NCBI RefSeq assembly: GCF_000801105.2
Contig: NC_079519.1
Location: 36,927,288 to 36,991,287 of the forward strand
Length of the DNA stretch: 64,000 bases
Direction of reading: 5' to 3'
From: Raphanus sativus
Lineage: Eukaryota; Streptophyta; Magnoliopsida; Brassicales; Brassicaceae
Shown here: positions 12,107-24,298 of the stretch, piece by piece
Layout of the letters: each line of letters opens with the position of its first letter
How positions within the stretch are numbered: the first letter of the stretch is position 1
Notes under the pieces: model-generated
Told to the model about the DNA's origin: nothing
Database searches by the model: none
What the model saw: the letters and a program-made list of their open reading frames with translations, nothing else
Translations under genes and position numbers: made by a program

Positions 12107-14824
12107 CTAGGAGATCGTACAAATTAAATAAATCTTGATTTTAGTTATAAATAAATATACTTAACACACAAAAGTATATGTTCACGGTTGTTGGAAATTG
12201 GAATGTATCTCTTTCTTATTTTTTGCCGAGTTCGCTTATTTAAGAGACTTGACTAGTTTTACATCTTTATTTGTCCGGTAAAAACAATGGTCATAAAAAC
12301 TTCATTTTGAAATATATTATGAATCTTTTCAAAAAAAATGTTATGATAAATGGTTGGCTCTATATATACCGCGAAACTGCAAGTCTTGATATTCCTTTGC
12401 TATATGATCATATTCTTGACTCCTAAAGAGTATTATAACAGTTGGACCTCCCACTCACAAATACAAGATCTTCTCCAGTCTCCACTACCAATAAATATTG
12501 GTTACAATCAGGTCATATATATAAAAGTATTATTGTACGAATGTTATATGCTTTCGTAGTTTAAATTGCTTTCTAGAACCGTTATGTGATATAAATGTTC
12601 TCTGATTGTAGTAAACACTGAATAAATACAACAGACATTTTCAACTTTCTCTAGACTTGTTTCTGTATATATTCTCCTACTGTAATGTTCTTTTTTTGTC
12701 ACGAATTGTGTTGTAATGTTCTTATTTGGGGAGCACTAGCGACCCTGTGCAGAAGCCATAGAAGCATATGCTTCCGGCCCTGTAAAAGTTATGTAACATT
12801 TCCGCTGATTTGTTCAATTATCTCCACCAGCTCAGTTGGTTAAAGATTAAACATGCAACCTAAAGGTGGCATGTTTGAGGAGTTTCACCTCCATGGAAGC
12901 ATTTCTCTAGACTTGTTTCTGTATATATTCTCTGACTGTAGTGTTCTTTTTTTTGTCACGAATTGTGTTGTAATGTTCTTATTTGGGGAGAAAAGGTGTT
13001 TGTGAACCTGTGACGTTCGATAGTCACTTGTTGATGCTGTTGTTTTCTTACAAAGCTCTTGAACCAGCTGTTTCTGTCCAGAAGAAGAGACATAATTAAA
13101 CAAAGTAAGATAAAAATTTGTGAAGTGAAATATTAAAGGCAAACAAAATCCCTACGTACAGGGAACAAGCCGTCGAGTTTCTTAAAAACCAGTCACTTAT
13201 GTACATAGTTTTAGATGTTTATTATATGAAACGTGTAATTTTCTGGAAAATCAAACTCTAGAACAATATAGAAGTCAATTCTTTTGTATAAAAATGATAT
13301 AATCAAAGCAAACGGACTATTCCTTGGTTCTAACGTAAGTTTTTTTCTTTTACAAATTGTCTGACTCAAAGTTTTATCAAAAACTTGTGAAAACATAACC
13401 GGTGGAATTAGGTTTCAGAAGAAAAAAAACATAATCGGTGGAATTTAGTACTCAATAATAGTTCTGTCACTAAATTCTTTTTAGCAAATCAATAATATAT
13501 ATGACTAAAATTCATTTCTTTTAGAATACGCTCTATGCGATTAAATATAATGCGTGCATGTGATGTTTTTTATATCGACACTTGTTGTCCTTTTTTATGT
13601 ATTTATGTCCATCGAATTTTAAGTTATCATTATAACTTATAATGAGCCAGACAACGCCGCCGAACTTGTTACTGTTAATATAAACTAAAGCGCATCTTTA
13701 AAAACGAACCGACCCCGATAAGTATTCAGAAACGAACGAGAAGAAAAGTTAGTTCGTCCACGACTAAAGAGAATCAAGTCAAAGGTACCATCGCCATCAC
13801 CTTAACGGCACAGAAAAAACTTAACGACTATAACTCTTCCCTACCACTCATCTCTTCTTTCTTTGCTGTTTGTCATTATAATAGTTTTCGGATAAGTGTA
13901 TTTATTATCAAATAAGTATAGACCCAATTCTAGAGATAAGTACCAAGTAAGTCAAGAGTGTTCACTCAAAAACTCAGTTCATTTCAATATAAATAAGTTG
14001 TACTATAAATCATTTTATGAAACATGAAAACATCGATCAAAGCTCACGATAATTTACCTTTTCGGAAGCTATATATAAACTTCTTTTTAAAAAAGCTAAA
14101 ATATAAACCAGAATTAAAATTTGAATCGATGTTTTATTTTTGGCCTAGATAGTTTTGATTAACGTGTATATGGACATGAAATATGGAGCAAAATTGTGTT
14201 TTTTTAATCTGTACTTTGATACATATCCAGTTTCGTTTGATCAGACGCTATACATAACAAAGGATACTGTATTTCTGTTAAAAATTAATGATAAACCTTA
14301 TATATTATTATTTGTGATTATAAATTAATATATTAAAAATTTGGTGAGCTATAATATTGCGAGTAAGTACTTTTAAAAATAACTATTTTTATTTGCTAGA
14401 TTAGATAACTAATTATAAATTAATATATTAAAAATTGACTATAGACTAAAATTTTATTTTAAAATAAAAAAATAATTTTACACACATATATATATATATA
14501 TCGTATTGTTACCCGGAAAGAATACAACTAAAAAAAAGAAATAGAAAGATGAATAATTAAATATTAATTAAGTAAATCAATTTTGTATACTTGAGTGGAT
14601 AGCCTGAAACGGCAATCCCGAGCTAGGTTAGTCTTCTTCTTTTTTTTAATCAACATAAATCTTCATTAAAAAGATAATAGAGTTTGGGTCTAACATTACA
14701 TGGTTTGCAAGATAGGTTTTAGCAAAGCTGTCGACAAACCCATTGCTGGGCCGTGGAACGAAAATGAAACGACAACTAAAAAAAGGAGAGGTTACAGAGG
14801 TTTTTTTTTTTTTTTTTTGCTAAA
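12107..14824. other. Spacer with an 88-bp direct repeat and a tRNA-like box A
   Basis: No convincing gene. A direct repeat of about 88 bp occurs at 12646-12733 and 12902-12990. The 168 bp between contain 'agctcagttggttaaag' (about 12830), which looks like a tRNA D arm and could be a SINE remnant. Small frames at 12350-12559 and 12885-13396 show no domain. The rest is AT-rich. Confidence 0.45.
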
Positions 14825-15506
14825 CTAGGTGTTTTCCTGCACCATGTGCAGTAAAAGAATTTTAAAATATTTTTAATAGATAAATATAAATTATATTTAT
14901 TTTTTATTAATATTATAAATTTTCTTTTTTTCTTATCAATATTTTAATATAAATTTGATTTAATTGAACATTAAAATTAAGATAAAAACAATTTTGTTTA
15001 TTTTGAATTATATTTAATAATGTGCATATATATAGTTAAAATTATAATCTTAGGTAGTTTTTTCTATCTATTTATTTTAATTAAATATATTAAATAAATA
15101 TGTAAAATTGCATAATTTTCAAAAATTAAAATTAAATAATATTTATAAAATCTGTAGATATATATAAGAATCTAATGATTTTACGATTTAATTTGATTTT
15201 ATGATTTAATTTTTGTAATTTTCTAAAAAAATATGTAATATATTTTTGAAATATTTTTAATTTAAATGATATTTCGAAATTTGAAATGCCATAATTGAAT
15301 ATATTTATTTTAATGATGATTTATGAGTTATTACCATATTTAAAAAAATCCAAATATATAAATCGACAATAAATGTAATATATGAGTTATTACCATATTT
15401 TATAAAGTTTACCAAAAATATAAATTAACATTAAATATAATTGTCCATGTCATATTAATCTATAAGACATGTCATCAATTTTAGTAGCCGTGTCACAATT
15501 ATTAAT
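14825..15506 (-). mobile_element. Helitron fragment (3' end), minus orientation
   Basis: On the minus strand it ends in a hairpin (CTGCACATGGTGCAG) followed by GAAAACACCTAG. It lacks its own 5' end and is directly abutted by a second, similar element whose 3' end lies at 15507. The body resembles that neighbour, for example 'gacatgtcatcaat' near the upstream side of both. It is either a tandem insertion or a duplication of the 3' portion. Confidence 0.65.
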
Positions 15507-16241
15507 CTAGGTGTTTTACTGCACCATGTGTAGTGATGAATTTTTTAAAAGTTAAATTTTATATTTTAAAATGTAATTTATTAATATTATATATTTTATT
15601 ATTTTGACCAATAATTAATATAAATATCATTAATTAAGCATAAAATTAAGAGAAAATATTTGTTTTTTAAATTATATTTAAGAATATATATGTATATATA
15701 TATAAATTTAAAATCTTAGATTAAAAATTTATTTATTTCATTTGGTTAAATGTATTAAATCAACTTGTACCAAATTATTATCATATAAAATTGTATAATT
15801 ATCAAAAATTAAAACTAAATAATATTTATATAATTTGTAGATATCTAAAAGAAACTAATGATATTACGATTTAATTTTTTTTTTTTAATTCAGAAAATTT
15901 AGAAAATTTTAGATAGTAAAATTTTATAATTATAAAAATAAAATTATATAATATTTCGAAATTCAAAATGTCATATTTGAATATATTTATTTTAGTGATT
16001 ATTTATGAGTTATTACCATATTCTACAAAGTTTACCAAAAATATAAATCAATATTAAATGTAATATATGAGTTATTGCTATATTCTAAAAAAAATTCCAA
16101 AAATATATACAACATTAAATGTAATTGTCCATGTCATATTTAACTATATGACATGTCATCAATCTTAATAGCCACGTCATAATTTTTTTTGTGAAAACGA
16201 TTGTAGAGAAGACATGTGGCAAATCACTTCTCAAATATAGA
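15507..16241 (-). mobile_element. Non-autonomous Helitron, minus orientation
   Basis: On the minus strand the 5' end is TCTATATTTGAGAAGTGATT (from 16241), preceded by CTAG on that strand. The 3' end is a hairpin around TGCAC/GTGCA followed by AAAACACCTAG (15507). It has the same terminal family as 10346-12106 and 14825-15506. It has no coding capacity. Confidence 0.7.
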
Positions 16242-16391
16242 CTAGGGGATGAGGTTACAGAGGTTAGTCTTCTTTTAACTTCACTTCGTGAATGTTAATA
16301 ATTGTCTTTCTATATTACAGGATACTAGTACGTACAATACTGTATAATGATATAATATTAAAATATACGAACTACCACAAAATAAAAAGTA

Positions 16392-17263
16392 TCTAATCTA
16401 TTAATTTAGGGATTATCTACTATTTGAAGTTCTCATTTAAATTTTGGACTCTTTCATAATTGTTACTAGAATATATCATGCCTCCTATACAATGCAACCT
16501 ACCAACTTAAATTAAACCAAATCTTAACCAACATAGATTAGTTAAACCTAACCAGTAACACTTTTATAATATTTTTGGTTAATCTCTTAATATAATTAGA
16601 TCATATAAAACTGAATCACTCTTAAATCAACGAGTTCTATATCATTCCAGACATAAGAGAAAAAATATCCGACTCATTTACAACGTAAGCATACAAAAAC
16701 CGTGTATGCTTATGCTCATTGATCTTCCAAAAACCAAATAATTGTGGCATATACCAACATAGGCTCATGTTCGTATCACTAACTTTACTTCCATATATTT
16801 ACTCTTCATCTACATCATATCACAACATATACACAGTTATGCAAGAACATGATTTTTTTTTGTTCAAATAACCAAATAATGGTGGCATATGGTCAGTAAA
16901 TTTATTAAATATGTTTTTTTATATATTACATTTTACGAGACTTTTTGTATAAGTTTTTTTTGAAAAAGGGCATAACTCTGTGTATAAGTTAAAAAGTAAA
17001 AGGTGTGACAAGACAAATTATTATATCAAAAATGAAAAAAGATTAAATACAAACTAATAACAAATACAACACAAATTATAACACTATTAAATTCTATATA
17101 TATTTAATAAAATATTATATATATGTCTAATATGTATATATATATATATATAAAAATGTTACACAAAATATATAATATTATATACACATATTATATATAC
17201 CATATATTATTAATTGAAATTTGACAAATCAATTTCCGCCCTTTAGGGCGGGTCCTAATCTAG
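16392..17263 (+). mobile_element. Non-autonomous Helitron, plus orientation (inverted pair, left copy)
   Basis: It starts TCTAATCTATTAATTTAGGG after an A. It ends with hairpin CCGCCCTTTAGGGCGG, then GTCCTAATCTAG before a T, so both boundaries fit A/T Helitron insertion. Length 872 bp. It is almost identical, in reverse complement, to 20788-21657. It is non-coding and AT-rich apart from the hairpin. Confidence 0.85.
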
Positions 17264-18228
17264 TATTTAATTGAAAGGCATATGTATTTTCGATCTCCTT
17301 GAGCTTTTCAGAATGATTTACAGCTTTGTGAAATAAGCTCGTACTAAATATACATCCAACAATTGTTTTTTAAGACAAAATGTTAATGGACTAACTTGAT
17401 AAAATAAAAGAACTATCTCATGATTTTTCTTCATAGATCCTTGTTTAATTTTGGACCAAAACAAAGAAACATACGTTCAATCTGAATTTTGAACGGCTTA
17501 ACATTTTTCTAACAGAATGTTTGTTTATGTGTATCTAGTGCTTCACACTTGATAGTCGGAATATCCCACACTTCTTAATATTTGTGCTATGTATGAATAG
17601 TGCGCCTGCGGCTATATCATTACATGTTGAAAAGTGAAAAGGATGATTTCTGTGTTGGTTCCCACTTTCCACACGCAGGGAGTCCTGTGAAGGGCCTACC
17701 ACAGTCTCCGATCACAGAAGTTATTCTTTTGAGTTTATTTTTTTTCTTTTGAGTTTAATTGCTATATTAATTACAAGAATAAGAATACATACAGGGTTTA
17801 TGATATTTGTTGATTTGTACTCCAAGAAGACCAAAAAAATTAATAAGATTATGAAAGCCACTTAATACACAATGATTACAATCGAGTAGTCTTTATATTA
17901 CAACCTCAACCATCAACCTCACAGTTATTATGTTATTTATAATTATTATTAAATAATAACTAAATCACCAACAATACAAAGAAATGTCTTTATTTATTAT
18001 ATGAGTACCAAGTGAACATCGACTTATTGTACATCCTCTCAATTCACCGCAGCACCATTGCCGTTAGTTAAGCACCATATGACAGATACAATCAGAAATT
18101 TAATACACTTGTTTGGTCTTTTTGCATGTGCTCACATGATTATTCTTCGATATTTTTTTTTGTTTAAGGGTTAAAAGAGTAATTCATATTTATAATTATT
18201 GTACATATATATATATATAACGATTTTG
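17264..18228. other. Gene-free spacer
   Basis: AT-rich sequence between a Helitron and the retroposon insertion. No open frame with a recognisable domain, no RNA gene. Confidence 0.5.
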
Positions 18229-19062
18229 GGTGATTCAGTAATATTTTTTTTTTTTCCATCTGATATTATTAAAGCCTTGAAGGCCCAACAGAGAAGTACA
18301 GAAAAAACACACAAAGCCCAAAACTCTAGGGCATCGAAACAACAATAACAAACAAACATTGGGCCTTCAAGCCCAAAAACTCAACCTCGAGCCGCCCTAA
18401 TTCCACGTGTCCAACAATAACGCGAGGGCGTCAACGTGTCGACAACTAAACCTACACCGAGACACGCGTCTCCCGATCGTCACGCCGCGAGGTAGACGGC
18501 GGAGAAAACGAAACACCTATTGCTTCGCCGGAACTCTCCGTAGTCGGAACCACCGCGCCAACATCGAAACCGGAGCTCTTGCTAGACGAAGAGTGACATC
18601 GAAACTGTCCCGAGCCCTCCTCCAGAATCACCGGAATCAACTTCTTCCTCACCTTGGCTTTCTTCATCGGAGAGCTTCCCCAACACGGGATCTCATCCGA
18701 AACTAAGCCACACCTCAGATCTGTAAATAACCCATCCCACAACCGGCATCAACCATCACCGATCCATAAACCGGGGAAATCCCGGTGAGAAACCGCCGCC
18801 GCCTGCGAGAAGAAACGCGACGCGGAGGCAAAAGCCGGATAGCTCCGTCGAAGAACACGAGCCACCGGAGGCATAAGCCGGATATACTCGTTAAAGAGAC
18901 CGCAGTATACCGGAGGCTAAGTCACCGGAAGAAACCAGCGACAGAAATCAAAGCTTCATCCCATCTCTTCCTCGTGAAAGATACGCGAGAGAGAACGAGG
19001 AAGAGAGAGAAGCTTTTGACGCATATCAACTGTTAAGCGCATGCATGGTGATTCAGTAATAT
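18229..19062 (-). mobile_element. Polyadenylated retroposon (possibly Sadhu-like) with 16-bp target duplication
   Basis: The 16-bp direct repeat GGTGATTCAGTAATAT lies at 18229-18244 and 19047-19062. The inserted 802 bp (18245-19046) start with a T-run on the plus strand, which is a poly(A) tail on the minus strand. The insert is clearly GC-richer than its surroundings. A long target duplication plus a poly(A) tail means target-primed reverse transcription by LINE machinery. Size, tail and host suggest the Brassicaceae Sadhu retroposons, but I could not compare sequences. Frames on both strands (18407-18706 plus, 18452-18742 minus) show no domain. A processed pseudogene of an unknown transcript is the alternative. 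Confidence 0.8.
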
Positions 19063-19456
19063 ATTTTGAGATTATGAGAACAGTTTTTATTTAAGTTTCC
19101 CAACGAATACAAATACATATACAAACTATTATCATATTTATTTATTTAATAAAACTTGAGAAAAATAATTTCAACAAGTTTCTGGAATATAGTCAGATAA
19201 GATCAGAATTATGTAAAAATCTGCCTTGAAAATATAAAAGGGATATATTTTTTTAATTGAACAAAAAAAATTAGCCACGTCTGAAAAACTTAAGTTGTTT
19301 GTTCTAATGATGGTTTCGGCCATATATACTTAACAATGTGTATGTTTTGTACTTCTGGACTGGTTGCGTACATGTATGAGGTATCATTCGAACTCAACCT
19401 CGACAACTTTTTTTAGAACTCAACCTCGATTTTAGAAAAATCTAAACCACTTTATT

Positions 19457-19493
<37 letters not shown>

Positions 19494-20787
19494 GGTAAAA
19501 CATTTGTATATAAAGAATTCAAGAATAAGAAATAGAAGAGTGGCAGGTGTTTGTGGCAAAACAGAACCACATTGATCAAATGAATAAAAGGTAAAAGAAA
19601 TTTATGCTCCAAATGGTAACGTAACAGCGGATTAAGCGGTACGGGACAAGTGGATCAAATACTGCATTACAGTATAATTGTGATTTGTATAAAAGAAATG
19701 CACACTGCAGAATAAGCGGTTAACATAAATGACGAATAGTAATATAAATAATGAATAGTGTAAATATAGGACACATAAATATATTTATATTTTATAGATT
19801 AAAAAGTTAGTGATACGAATATAAGGACTTAAATATATATATATTATCTGTAAAATAATTTTATATATCTGAAATATGAAATTTAATATGCGATTAATAA
19901 AATTTTATAGCCAATATCATATTTTATATAATAATTGTGCTAAATTTTTTAAACAAAATTCATTTAAACTTTTTATTTTAAAATAAAAATGTAATTAAAT
20001 CAGTTCAAAATTTTAATACTGAATCTTTATTATGTAATTTTAAAAATAATATATCATGTTTTTGTTTGTAAAAGTTATGTCGGTTATTGTTTAAAAAAAT
20101 AAATAAGTGTATTATAATTTAAAGGTAAAATAATTTTTGGCTTCGGTTTAAACACCAAAAAGTTATATAAGATCAGAGTTTCCATATTCTCTTAAAGGTG
20201 AAATAAAATATCAAATGTTGATTGCATATATTTTCTGTGCATTTTTAGTTATTCAATAACAATAAATTTGTCAAAAAAAAGTTTTTAACATACTAGTGAA
20301 CTTTGGTAAAAAGAATATATATACTAGTGAACAACAGTGTACTGGACCACATGTTAATACACACTTCTCATTTAAAAGTGCGGTACCAATAGAAAGCTGT
20401 CCCGTTACAGTTTATTTTCTTATTTATAATTGTTTTATTTAAACAATCAATAGTGAAAATGTAACGGTGAATGGTAACCTCATTTTATATGCGTTTTGTT
20501 AAACCACAGTTCTCACGCAAAGCCTTAGTATTTGCGTTAATGCATATAACCTCTTATTTTTTTCCTTTTCCTTTCTTTTTTGCGTTAATGCATATATTGT
20601 ATCTTTTGCACTTTTTGCAATGAATGATAAATGCATTTTCTAATTTTTGTCTACCATTTTTTATAACAATTATTTTGTTTAAATAAAACGTAAAGTTACA
20701 ATAAAAATAGAAAACAACATAAATACAAAATTGATTGCAAAGATAAGATAAGAAAACATTACGACACAAAGATTAAAATATGAAGAA
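19063..20787. other. Gene-free AT-rich spacer with (AT)16 microsatellite
   Basis: A 32-bp uninterrupted AT repeat lies at 19459-19490. The minus-strand frame at 20554-20769 is AT-driven and lacks any domain. No gene seen. Confidence 0.5.
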
Positions 20788-21657
20788 CTAGATTAGGACC
20801 CGCCCTAAAGGGCGGAAATTGATTTGTCAAATTTCAATTAATAATATATGGTATATATAATATGTGTATATAATATTATATATTTTGTGTAACATTTTTA
20901 TATATATATATATACATATTAGACATATATATAATATTTTATTAAATATATATAGAATTTAATAGTGTTATAATTTGTGTTGTATTTGTTATTAGTTTGT
21001 ATTTAATCTTTTTTCATTTTTGGTATAATAATTTGTCTTGTCACACCTTTTACTTTTTAACTTATACACAGAGTTATGCCCTTTTTCAAAAAAAACTTAT
21101 ACAAAAAGTCTCGTAAAATGTAATATATAAAAAAACATATTTAATAAATTTACTGACCATATGCCACCATTATTTGGTTATTTGAACAAAAAAAAATCAT
21201 GTTCTTGCATAACTGTGTATATGTTGTGATATGATGTAGATGAAGAGTAAATATATGGAAGTAAAGTTAGTGATACGAACATGAGCCTATGTTGGTATAT
21301 GCCACAATTATTTGGTTTTTGGAAGATCAATGAGCATAAGCATACACGGTTTTTGTATGCTTACGTTGTAAATGAGTCGGATATTTTTTCTCTTATGTCT
21401 GGAATGATATAGAACTCGTTGATTTAAGAGTGATTCAGTTTTATATGATCTAATTATATTAAGAGATTAACCAAAAATATTATAAAAGTGTTACTGGTTA
21501 GGTTTAACTAATCTATGTTGGTTAAGATTTGGTTTAATTTAAGTTGGTAGGTTGCATTGTATAGGAGGCATGATATATTCTAGTAACAATTATGAAAGAG
21601 TCCAAAATTTAAATGAGAACTTCAAATAGTAGATAATCCCTAAATTAATAGATTAGA
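20788..21657 (-). mobile_element. Non-autonomous Helitron, minus orientation (inverted pair, right copy)
   Basis: Reverse-complement copy of 16392-17263. On the minus strand it starts TCTAATCTATTAATTTAGGG and ends with the same CCGCCCTTTAGGGCGG hairpin and CTAG followed by T. At 870 bp against 872 bp, the two copies appear almost identical by eye. The base before its 5' end is T rather than the expected A. Confidence 0.85.
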
Positions 21658-22750
21658 AGAACTTTTCTTCTAATTCATCTTGCTTCTTCTTATGCAACAC
21701 CATTTTGTTATCTTTTTGAAGATTATTTCAAATTCTTTTTCAAAATCTATGTGTTGTATAACATTAGCCAGATTCTAAATAGGATCTATAGAATTTCTTA
21801 GGAAAAAAAAACAAATCTATTGATTTTTCTTATAAGAAATAGAAACTAAAACTGCCAAATTTTAATGTTTCTAACATCCATACAACAAAAGAATTACATC
21901 TCCAACGAAGAACCACCCATAAAAAATTTTGAATTGTAATCTTCAAAAACTTTGAATACCTTTGTAGTTGTATTATTTCCATATCCATGACAATGACAAA
22001 CTATGGTGGTTTTCATGGTATTTGTTTTCATAATAAAGCGGTTATGATAAGCTCCTTGTCACTTGATCTTTGTTTCAACATAACTGGACTGAATATTTTG
22101 TCATCGATCATAGTCACCGAGACTAAGTCGGAGATGTTAGATCACAATCCCTGCAGATGAAAACGCTATGAATATATGTAGGCTTGTTGCTTTGATTGGT
22201 TTAAGAGAAGCCCAATAACATATCAAATCGAATTTCCATTGCTCATAGACTTTCTGTGGATATTTATTTATATATTTCGACTATAGGCCCAAAGAGACAA
22301 GAGTCTGATTTATTTTATTTAATGCCTATGGTTATGTATGGTATTTTTCTCCTTGCATTCGCATATGGGTTAACAGTCGCTTGTTGTTGTTGTTGTGTCG
22401 AATTGTATATCTTTCTTTGTTATGGCGTTGCTCTTCTTCTTTTCAGTTTGTACTTTGGAGATTTAAAATCTACCAGCTTTGTGGTTAGCACACTTATTTG
22501 TGAAAAAGAATTAGTGGTTAGATTTAGTCCATCACAAGCACACAAATTTGCAAAAATATTTTGTATCAACCTATTTGGTAGTAATACCATTATACTGTAT
22601 ATTCTACCGGTTTGTTAGAGAGTTTTTTGCTTTAAATTAAATTATTTTATTAGGGCTATTTCATTACATACCCGGTAAATAAAAACAAAATTAATTTTCT
22701 GTCAATACTGCAATGCCATAACTGTTGAAACCATGTATATTTTTACGACT
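21658..22750. other. Spacer with one weak open frame
   Basis: A 120-codon frame at 22256-22618 (plus) is hydrophobic, with a run of five cysteines (VACCCCCVEL), but matches nothing I know and has no visible gene structure. I leave it uncalled. The rest is AT-rich. Confidence 0.4.
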
Positions 22751-23206
22751 TATTCTTGGGTTCACCCCTTAGGGTGAACCTTTTTAGGTTCACCAACCAA
22801 TAGGATTCAAGTATTTTTTATTTAATATATTTTTAAAAAAGAAACAAAATCTTCTTAAATTATATTATGTTTTTAAAATAAATAGTTAAAAATAAACAAA
22901 AACAGTAATAATTGAAAAAAAGATTTTTTTAATTTTTAAAACTATGATTCATCCAACGGTTTAGTGTTTACTCAAGGGTTTAGGGTTTTCCAAGGGTTTA
23001 GGGTTTAGTATTTTGGGTTTAGAGTTCTTATTAAAAAAAAATTTGCAACTACAACTATTTTTATTTATTTTTAGCTATTTATTTGAAAACATAATATAAT
23101 TTAACAATATTTTATTTACTTTTTAAAAAAATATTAAATATAAAATACTTGAATCATATTGGTTGGTGAATCTAAAGGTTCACTCTAGAGGGTGAACCCA
23201 AGAATA
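22751..23206. mobile_element. MITE with long terminal inverted repeats and telomere-like core motifs
   Basis: The left end TATTCTTGGGTTCACCCCTT is mirrored on the reverse strand at the right end (TATTCTTGGGTTCACCCTCT). The similarity continues inward for about 80 bp. ACT flanks both sides (22748-22750, 23207-23209), a possible 3-bp target duplication. The core at about 22970-23015 has several copies of GGGTTTAGGG-type words that resemble the plant telomere repeat. No coding capacity. Confidence 0.75.
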
Positions 23207-23644
23207 ACTCTATTTTTACTTATTTCAGAATCTTTGATGCATTAAGCAGCAGATAATGCTGTCAACGAGAGATGAGTTGGAGTTGAATGGTTTTAAATAG
23301 TCAGAGAGTAGATATATAGAGACGATAACAAAAATCATATGCGTTACTTTAATTTTAAAACTGGAAACTAAATTTTCTGAACTACTCACTCTTTTTTTTT
23401 TACTTTTTCTTTTGTACACCCAAATAAAATTACATCCCTTCACAAGATCGATGAAACATGAGTGGTGGAAAAGAGGTAATGAAATAAACCGTCCCCTTCA
23501 ACAACACATAAGTGCCTAATTTTTCTTAAAACAACACAACATTTCAGATCTAAGTTTAACATAAAATATAAAATAAAATTAAAATCTGGAAGCAACCATG
23601 TTCCTAGCTAAATAAAAACAAATCAAAAGCTTGTTTTTAAAGCT

Positions 23645-24298
23645 CTACATACTCTTCTTCATGTTCCTGCAACTTGAGCCTTCTCGTCCACCCATTGCTT
23701 CCTGAAATCCAAAAAAATCCAAGGAAAACAAATTATATTTTTATATCTAACAAAAACTAGCAAATTACAAAACTCTCATCAATGCGCAGTAGAATTAATG
23801 TGGAAGTTATGACAAAACTCATATATGAGAAAGTAGTACCTGAGACTGTTTGTTATTGATCATATGGACAAATGGATCTTCATTGTTCTTAGACCAAACA
23901 TGGGTCCTCTTAAGGCCCAAAAGCCCTTTCCATCTTCCCTTAGAGGAAGATGAGAAGATGGGTGGCTTGACAGAGAAGATGTTGGTAGCATCACGAGAAC
24001 TTTCTTCTTCATCTTCAACGAGGAGCTCTTCTCTTAATGTTCTCTGGACTTGGTTAGTCTCCTTGAAAGGCAAAAGCTTTCCTTTAGAGAAAAGTTCATC
24101 AGCAGGCATCATTGTGTAGTCGGAGACAGAAAACTCGAAGTTATCAGCAGCTGAGGAAGAGCCCTCTGGTTTGGAGAGAGGGCTTGATCTTGGCGTCTTC
24201 GTTGTCTCAGGCCTAGTCTCAACAAAATCATTAGAGAAAGAGATTCTAGGACTCATGTCACCACCACCATTGAAGTTGTACATTTCTAAGCATGCCAT
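23645..24298 (-). CDS. Uncharacterised plant protein, two exons (DUF1645-like?)
   Basis: Exon 1 runs 24298-23840 (153 codons) and ends ...KQSQ at a GT donor. Exon 2 runs 23701-23645 after a TTTCAG acceptor and encodes 18 residues to TAG, in phase, giving 171 aa. The protein is polar and serine-rich. It has an acidic patch (EDEEESS) and a basic-hydrophobic patch near residues 120-135 (KGRWKGLLGLKRTHVW) reminiscent of DUF1645/kinase-regulator-like plant proteins. I cannot confirm the family. A TATA box (CTATATAA, minus strand, about 24410-24419) lies about 115 bp upstream of the ATG, and the 5' leader has a GA repeat at 24342-24358. Its place next to CEP and SDH1/IDD genes fits a conserved crucifer neighbourhood (At3g50640/At5g66800-type genes, from memory). 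Confidence 0.75.

Noticed and set aside
18407..19036. Overlapping Arg/Ser-rich frames on both strands
   Set aside because: They lie inside the poly(A)-tailed insertion; GC-rich composition gives open frames by chance, and no domain is recognised.
22256..22618. 120-codon hydrophobic frame with five cysteines
   Set aside because: No known domain, AT-rich codon use and no supporting gene structure; could be real but cannot be supported.
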